A DNA stretch of 64,000 bases from Chlorops oryzae (lineage: Eukaryota > Arthropoda > Insecta > Diptera > Chloropidae), in contig CM035806.1 of assembly GCA_020466095.1 (NCBI GenBank), forward strand, positions 139,176,475 to 139,240,474. Reading direction: 5' to 3'. The translations under genes were made by a program, and so were the position numbers. The notes under the pieces are model-generated. The model did not search any database. It was not told where the DNA came from and saw nothing but the letters and a program-made list of their open reading frames with translations. The stretch's first letter is position 1. Every line of letters begins with the position of its first letter. Shown piece by piece: positions 58,978-64,000 of the stretch.

Positions 58978-60633
58978 TTCTTTCTATCGCTTATTATTGA
59001 ATTTCTCTTCCTACATCTCTCTTTATTCAAAAACAGCTTTCAAGCTTCCATTTTTGCCCCCTCTAGCTCTATAGGCCTCTACCTCTCTGAATTTTTTCAA
59101 CCGTTTCTGCTCCGGCTTCTGGTTTGCTTTTAGTGCCGTTTTATGTCTATGTATTTTAACAAACATTATTCATGCCCAGCGTCATTTCGAATTGGTCAAG
59201 ACAGAACTATTATAACCTCCTGTCGCTGTTGCTCATGCCACTTCAAGTCTTATCGCTTTGATTGCTGTCATCGTTACAGCCGACAGCGCTGGTGTACAAC
59301 TGTCTCCTCTACATGTCGTTTGTGTACCGTTGCTGTCGTCTATTATATCCTGTCGGGTGCAATATTTAGGCATTTTAATGCAAAACGTCCACAAACCATA
59401 AATAATTTAAAACTGCAATGACGAGCAGAAGCGGAGACAGAGCCAGAGCCAGAGCCGGAGCCGGAGCTGTGGTCGTAGCCAGAGCAGAAGCCTAAAGAAA
59501 GAATCGACTTGCCTACATACATTGTAAGCATCGAGACCACATGCATTGCGCCTAAAAGCCTTCGAAAAATAACAAGATATAGAAGACAAAAAGCACGGCA
59601 GCGAAAAAAGTGCCGAAACAAAGTCTCGAAAAAAAATTTTTCAAAAACGAATACCGCACAGCTTGTAAACGAAGGGAAAGCGAGCGACGAAAAAGAAGGA
59701 AGTTAGGGAAGGAAAAAAACTGAAAGAATTAAGTCAACGGGTTCAGCAGAGACGCCACAATTCCCTTTTTTTTTTGGATTTTTTTTTTAAGTCAGAAAAA
59801 TTTTCATCCAGTGAAGCATATGCAAACGTGCAAAAATTCCATTTAGCTAATATGCCCAAAGGAGCAACTCCAATTCATCCCATTGCGCCTCATTTCACCA
59901 CACTCTATTCCATTGCCATTCGTACACAAACTATGACACACACACACACACACACATACAAGCACCAGCAAATATTTACACTGGCCGGGGCTGGGGCTAG
60001 GCTAGGCTAGTGCTACGGCCAAGGCTAGGCAAAGAGTTCGACTCTTCGCTGTGCCCACCGCACTTGAGCGCAAATTAGAAATGAAGAGTCCATCGAGGAC
60101 ATCTAGCAAGGCTTGTCCTTCCATCCCGCATCTCTCTGCCCTGCGCCTATCTTCAATCCAATTGCCCCGCAACAAGGCTTATGGCTGCCGAGCTACATGC
60201 GGTTTTTAACACAATTTCTTTGCCGTTTTCTTACTCTCACACGCTAACACGTTAGCATTTTTTATATTCTTCTTCGTTTTCGTGTCTATTTTTGAAATTT
60301 TGGGAAGCATACCTTTAGGCACACAGCGCACAGCTTATCCTAATTGTGGTTTTTCGTAAGTGTATGCTTGAATTCCATTTAGGCATACTATTTTAGGCAT
60401 GCCGAGAGACTACAGCGATTAAAGCAGCTGCAACAATACGAGTAATTGGAACTTTTCTTACCAAGCCAGAGAGGCCCGTTTTGTTTTTGCTTTATTTTTT
60501 TTTTTTTTGTGACAACGATTTCATATAGGTGGAGATTCGACTTTTAAGTGTAGAACTTGATGGAATTTTTGGCATTCATCCAAATAAATATTTTCACACA
60601 CAAGACACTATAGGGACAAAGAGAAAGAGAGAG

Positions 60634-60678
<45 letters not shown>

Positions 60679-61235
60679 TGAGCGGGAGAAAGGGAGAGGG
60701 AGAGAAATACGTTCATTGTTTTCATTCAAGTATATCGTGTGGCTTCTTTTGAACGGGCGAGGGGTATTTTCGTGGATCAAGAAATGCTTCAACCTCATGA
60801 TTTACCTAAAGAGCATGAATTCAATTGAACTGTGTTGTGGCTAAACGAGGATGCAGTAGGGACGAGAGGAAAAGGAAGAGGTGGTCGGGGTTTTTCTCCA
60901 TAAGCAATTGAATTTTACCACCCTCGGAATATCGCCTGGATCCGCCTATTTTTAGTATTACAGAAAAATTTTAGTATTCTTTTTGGCGGAAAATATTTCT
61001 TCACACTTTAGTCACTTCAATTCCTTTAGAATTTTCATGCCATATAACCAAGGCAATGACAATTGCTTCAATTGAACTCTAGAAAAATATGCTTGTCAAT
61101 GCTTTAAAATCTCTCCGATACTCTGATTCCGATGATTTCTGGAAACACGCCAATTTATACTTACCTTCACGGGGCATGTAAAAATTGGAGATATATTTTT
61201 GAGGCGAATAATTGTTTTTTTTTTTCTTGCGTGAT
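58978..61235. other. Intergenic, no gene seen
   Basis: Contains GAGCCAGAGCCAGAGCCGG-type repeats (59440-59470), (CA)n at 59938-59958, GGGGCTAGGCTAGGCTAG near 59994-60010 and a (GA)n tract at 60621-60680. No supported coding region. Confidence 0.5.
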
Positions 61236-61239
61236 TCAA

Positions 61240-61490
61240 GTGTTCCGGCCTATCCCGGTATCCGTAAAACACGGCCAGTTCCTCCATTTTGTTCTGTCGT
61301 TTTCATCATCCGAGGTAAGTCCTACAGCCCTTAGATCACATTTTATTGCGTCTATCCAACGCTTTTTTGGAAGCTCTCATTGCCTGCAGCCTTGTAATTG
61401 TAGTGTAGCCCTTTCTCACAAAAGTTATCCTCGGCCACTCTCAGGACGTGTCCATGCCAGTGTAGCCGTGTTTCCCGCAATTTCATGGAT
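61240..61490 (-). pseudogene. Non-LTR retrotransposon ORF2 C-terminal remnant
   Basis: The minus-strand translation gives LHWHGHVLRVAED, then after a frameshift PKKRWIDAIKCDLRAVGL and TSDDENDRTKWRNW. This is the C-terminal tail typical of endonuclease-reverse transcriptase polyproteins in animals (W-H-GHVLR ... PKKRW ... DLR). Stops and a frameshift show it is dead. Confidence 0.8.
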
Positions 61491-63526
61491 AATTATAATA
61501 TACAAACTGGAGCAACTTCGTAGCGGTTACGAATGTCTACGTTTCGAACATAATTCTGACGAAAACAATGATAGACTCTATTATATTTACATAAATATTG
61601 ACACGCATACTTTTAGGGCTCAATTTAAATATGAAAATTTTTGGTATTTTTAAATTCAAGTTAAGTCAAAGTTATTTGGCGCGCGTTCCCTGTGTTCCAT
61701 ACATTTTTATATCGATTTCCGAAGATTAATCATCACACAATGGAAATCACTTAAGTTAGGCTGGCTGCCCCATTTAAGGAGACACACTTAGGCCGCCTAT
61801 GGGGCCCGTTGTGATAAAGAAATTACTTAAGAATTTAAGGAAAAGCTTTTGACTTTAATGGCTTCGTCTTAAAAGAGGCAGACATTTTTTTCCTTCTTTA
61901 AGCCGCACACAACTTTTCTAACTTAAGAAAGTCGAAAATTCTAAAGTAATAAACACACATAAAATGTTTATCAAAGGCACGAAGAAACCCTATTGGTCCC
62001 TTTCTCATTTTCTCTTATTCATACACATAATGCTTCACTTTATCGGTTTATAATCATAATAATAAGCTTCGTAATATCGTGAAAAGTATGCAGGATTTTT
62101 ATTGTTTTTGTTGTTGTTGTTGTTGTTGTTATTCTTATTTTTGTTGTTATTTTTGTCTTCAATCGAGCCCATAGCAATTCCAATTCACGCTTTTTCAATC
62201 AAATCAAGGTGTTGAACTCGAAACTCTTAAAGCACTTCAACCAAATACTCAACGGATATTAAGATACAAAAGGAACGAACAATTGCAGCATACTTTCAGG
62301 CTGACTCGAAACACTTATGGAGTATACAATAGGTACATCCATACATATATGCAACTTCTTCATACACACATGATATGATTTTAAACAACACACAGATGCT
62401 ATGAATAAGAAACACTCTGCAAGCGAAATACAATCAATTTCGACTTTCAATAAGAAAGGAAACGAAAATAGAGGGCGGGAAAAATGAAAAATTGAAAAAC
62501 TCTCTTTCTCGTACACACAAACACAAACACAAACACACATACACACACTCATACAAAACACACATATGCAGAGATATGAAGAAGGAGCTAGCAAATAAGC
62601 GTGCTTAAAGCGAGGGCAAATGGTCTTTTTTTTGTATTTGTATTTTCATTTTGTTGTTTGCGTTTGAAAGGGGGCAAAGCAAAAAAATAATGAAACGGCA
62701 AAGAGAGAACTCAGAAGAGCATAAACGAGCAGACCACGCGAAAGGCACACATGTTGCACATTTAAGCTGTTTATGCACAACAATCGTTACACCAAGGAAT
62801 GCAATAAGTTGTACTTGATCACACACACACACACACACACACACTCAATCCCGCCTACATTGGCATCTATATAAGAATATGCATACTGGGCGGATAAGAC
62901 AAAAGAAGAGAAGTGTAAACTTAAGAAAAACTTAAGGAAAAAAAAGGACCAAATAGCCAGTGAAAGCAAAAACCAATAACATAAAACAATCAATAACAAC
63001 AAACGCTGATGATGACGACGATAACGATGCTTTTGTTGTTGTTTCTGTTGCCGTTGCTGTTGCTGTTGCTGTTGCCGTTGCTATTGTTGTGTTCATGGTT
63101 TTTTTTTGTATTTTTCCAGCTATTTTTATTGCTGTTATCCAATTGTCTGATTGGACAATATACAAGTACGTATCGGACTCGATCTCTATCCCTCTTCCGC
63201 CACTCGTCGCCGTAATCTGCTGTCGCGCACCAGAACTCTTGAGTAAGTGGCATGTTATGAGTTCTCAACAGCCGAAAAGTATGCTTACAACAAAAATTGT
63301 ATATGGTTGTCTATATAAAACTGAAACTCAATTGAATGTAGTCCATTGCCCGTGAGAGATGCTCTTTTATTGCTAGTTTTTTAAGCAAGCAAAAAAGGGA
63401 AAAATAAAAGAGAAATAAATTCAAGAAAAGAAATTGGGGAAAAGAAACAACTCAACAAAAGGAAATTAACAATAACGACAAGGAACGTTTTAATATTTTA
63501 TCATGGCACAAGCTTAAGAAAAAAAA
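61491..63526. other. Intergenic with second GTGGCTGCCC repeat and microsatellites
   Basis: GGCTGGCTGCCCCATTTAAGG and ACACACTTAGGCCGCC at 61760-61800 match the repeat at 9993. (GTT)n lies at 62108-62140, (CA)n at 62821-62843 and GTTGCTGTTGCTGTTGCTG near 63050-63075. No coding region supported. Confidence 0.55.
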
Positions 63527-64000
63527 ACAAGTAAGGGTGTTACAGTCAGGCGAGCCTGACAATAGAATACCCGACACAGAAACATATGTATGTTCAAATA
63601 ATTTTTAATATCGAGAGGTGTTTTAGGCCATAAGGGGCCGCATATACCGACTTTTTATTGATTTCTTTATGAAAACTGCCCCTTTGCCACGCCCACTTTT
63701 CCAATTTTTTTGAATTTTAATCAGAGGCTTAGATATACGCTCAAATCCTACGTTTCATTGAAATATTTCGAAAAAGTCTGATTTTGAGGCAGTTTTGGGA
63801 TTTTTGTGACAGACCCTAGTACTGGAGGTACCCCTAAAAATGTTCCGATCGGGTCCATTCTCGAACTTGTTCTTACTTATGTCGCCGTGAGCACGCATAC
63901 CAACTCCTTTTGTCAAGATAGCTCAACTCCTTCGATAACAAAACTGTATACAGACAGACAGACGGACGGACATGTCTAAATCGAATGTCCTGGTGACGCT
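63527..64000 (-). mobile_element. Helentron/mini-me-like element, family A copy 5 (cut by window end)
   Basis: Starts at the element's 3' terminus, ACAAGTAAGGGTGTTA, followed by the GTCAGGC/GCCTGAC hairpin and GAATACCCGACACAG. The (GTCY)n tract is at 63950-63975. With the copy at 4203 it defines the true 3' end of the family. Confidence 0.75.

Noticed and set aside
61132..61653. 173-codon plus-strand frame
   Set aside because: It is antisense to the non-LTR ORF2 remnant, which explains its openness.

Overview
The window is eukaryotic and looks like a higher (brachyceran) fly. It is AT-rich and intron-dense, full of simple repeats and small transposons, with only one protein-coding gene that can be supported. 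That gene is a Hemolectin (Hml) orthologue, and the transposon mix (GTCY-bearing mini-me/Helentron-like elements, GTGGCTGCCC-type repeats, hAT foldback elements) suggests a schizophoran, perhaps a tephritid. The species-level statement is inference.

Layout. 1-24.8 kb is intergenic: microsatellites, long purine/pyrimidine tracts (8.4-8.9, 12.7-13.3 and 19.86-20.33 kb), a degenerate tandem array (10.8-11.7 kb) interrupted by a hAT MITE, a 544-bp hAT foldback element with a perfect 8-bp target duplication (14.63-15.18 kb), several hairpin MITEs and three copies of a Helentron-like element. 24.84-52.3 kb is Hml on the + strand. It has a TATA box at 24836, ATG at 25142, stop at 52137-52139 and a poly(A) signal at 52288. 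I resolved 40 exons (11,607 nt, 3,868 codons plus stop) whose phases all agree. 52.3-64 kb is intergenic again, with a decayed Tc1-like transposase (54.15-54.62 kb, minus), a second B-family Helentron-like element, the 3' end of a non-LTR retrotransposon ORF2 (61.24-61.49 kb, minus) and a fifth A-family element running off the window.

The Hml product is a secreted multidomain clotting protein: signal peptide, Gly/Ser-rich segment, Cys-rich sushi-like and EGF modules, VWD-C8-TIL units, VWC, a WxxW (CysD-like) segment, a chitin-binding type-2 module, two discoidin (FA58C) domains, LDLa, two more VWD units, VWC repeats and a C-terminal cystine-knot-like region. In Drosophila, Hemolectin is made by hemocytes and works in hemolymph coagulation; that role is carried over here by homology.

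No new enzymatic or defence system was found. The most interesting structures are a three-deep transposon nest in the 4-kb intron that splits the fifth VWD domain, a GC-AG intron, a stop-free 63-nt intron, a probable 12-nt microexon, and several MITE/SINE insertions that can be delimited from their target-site duplications.
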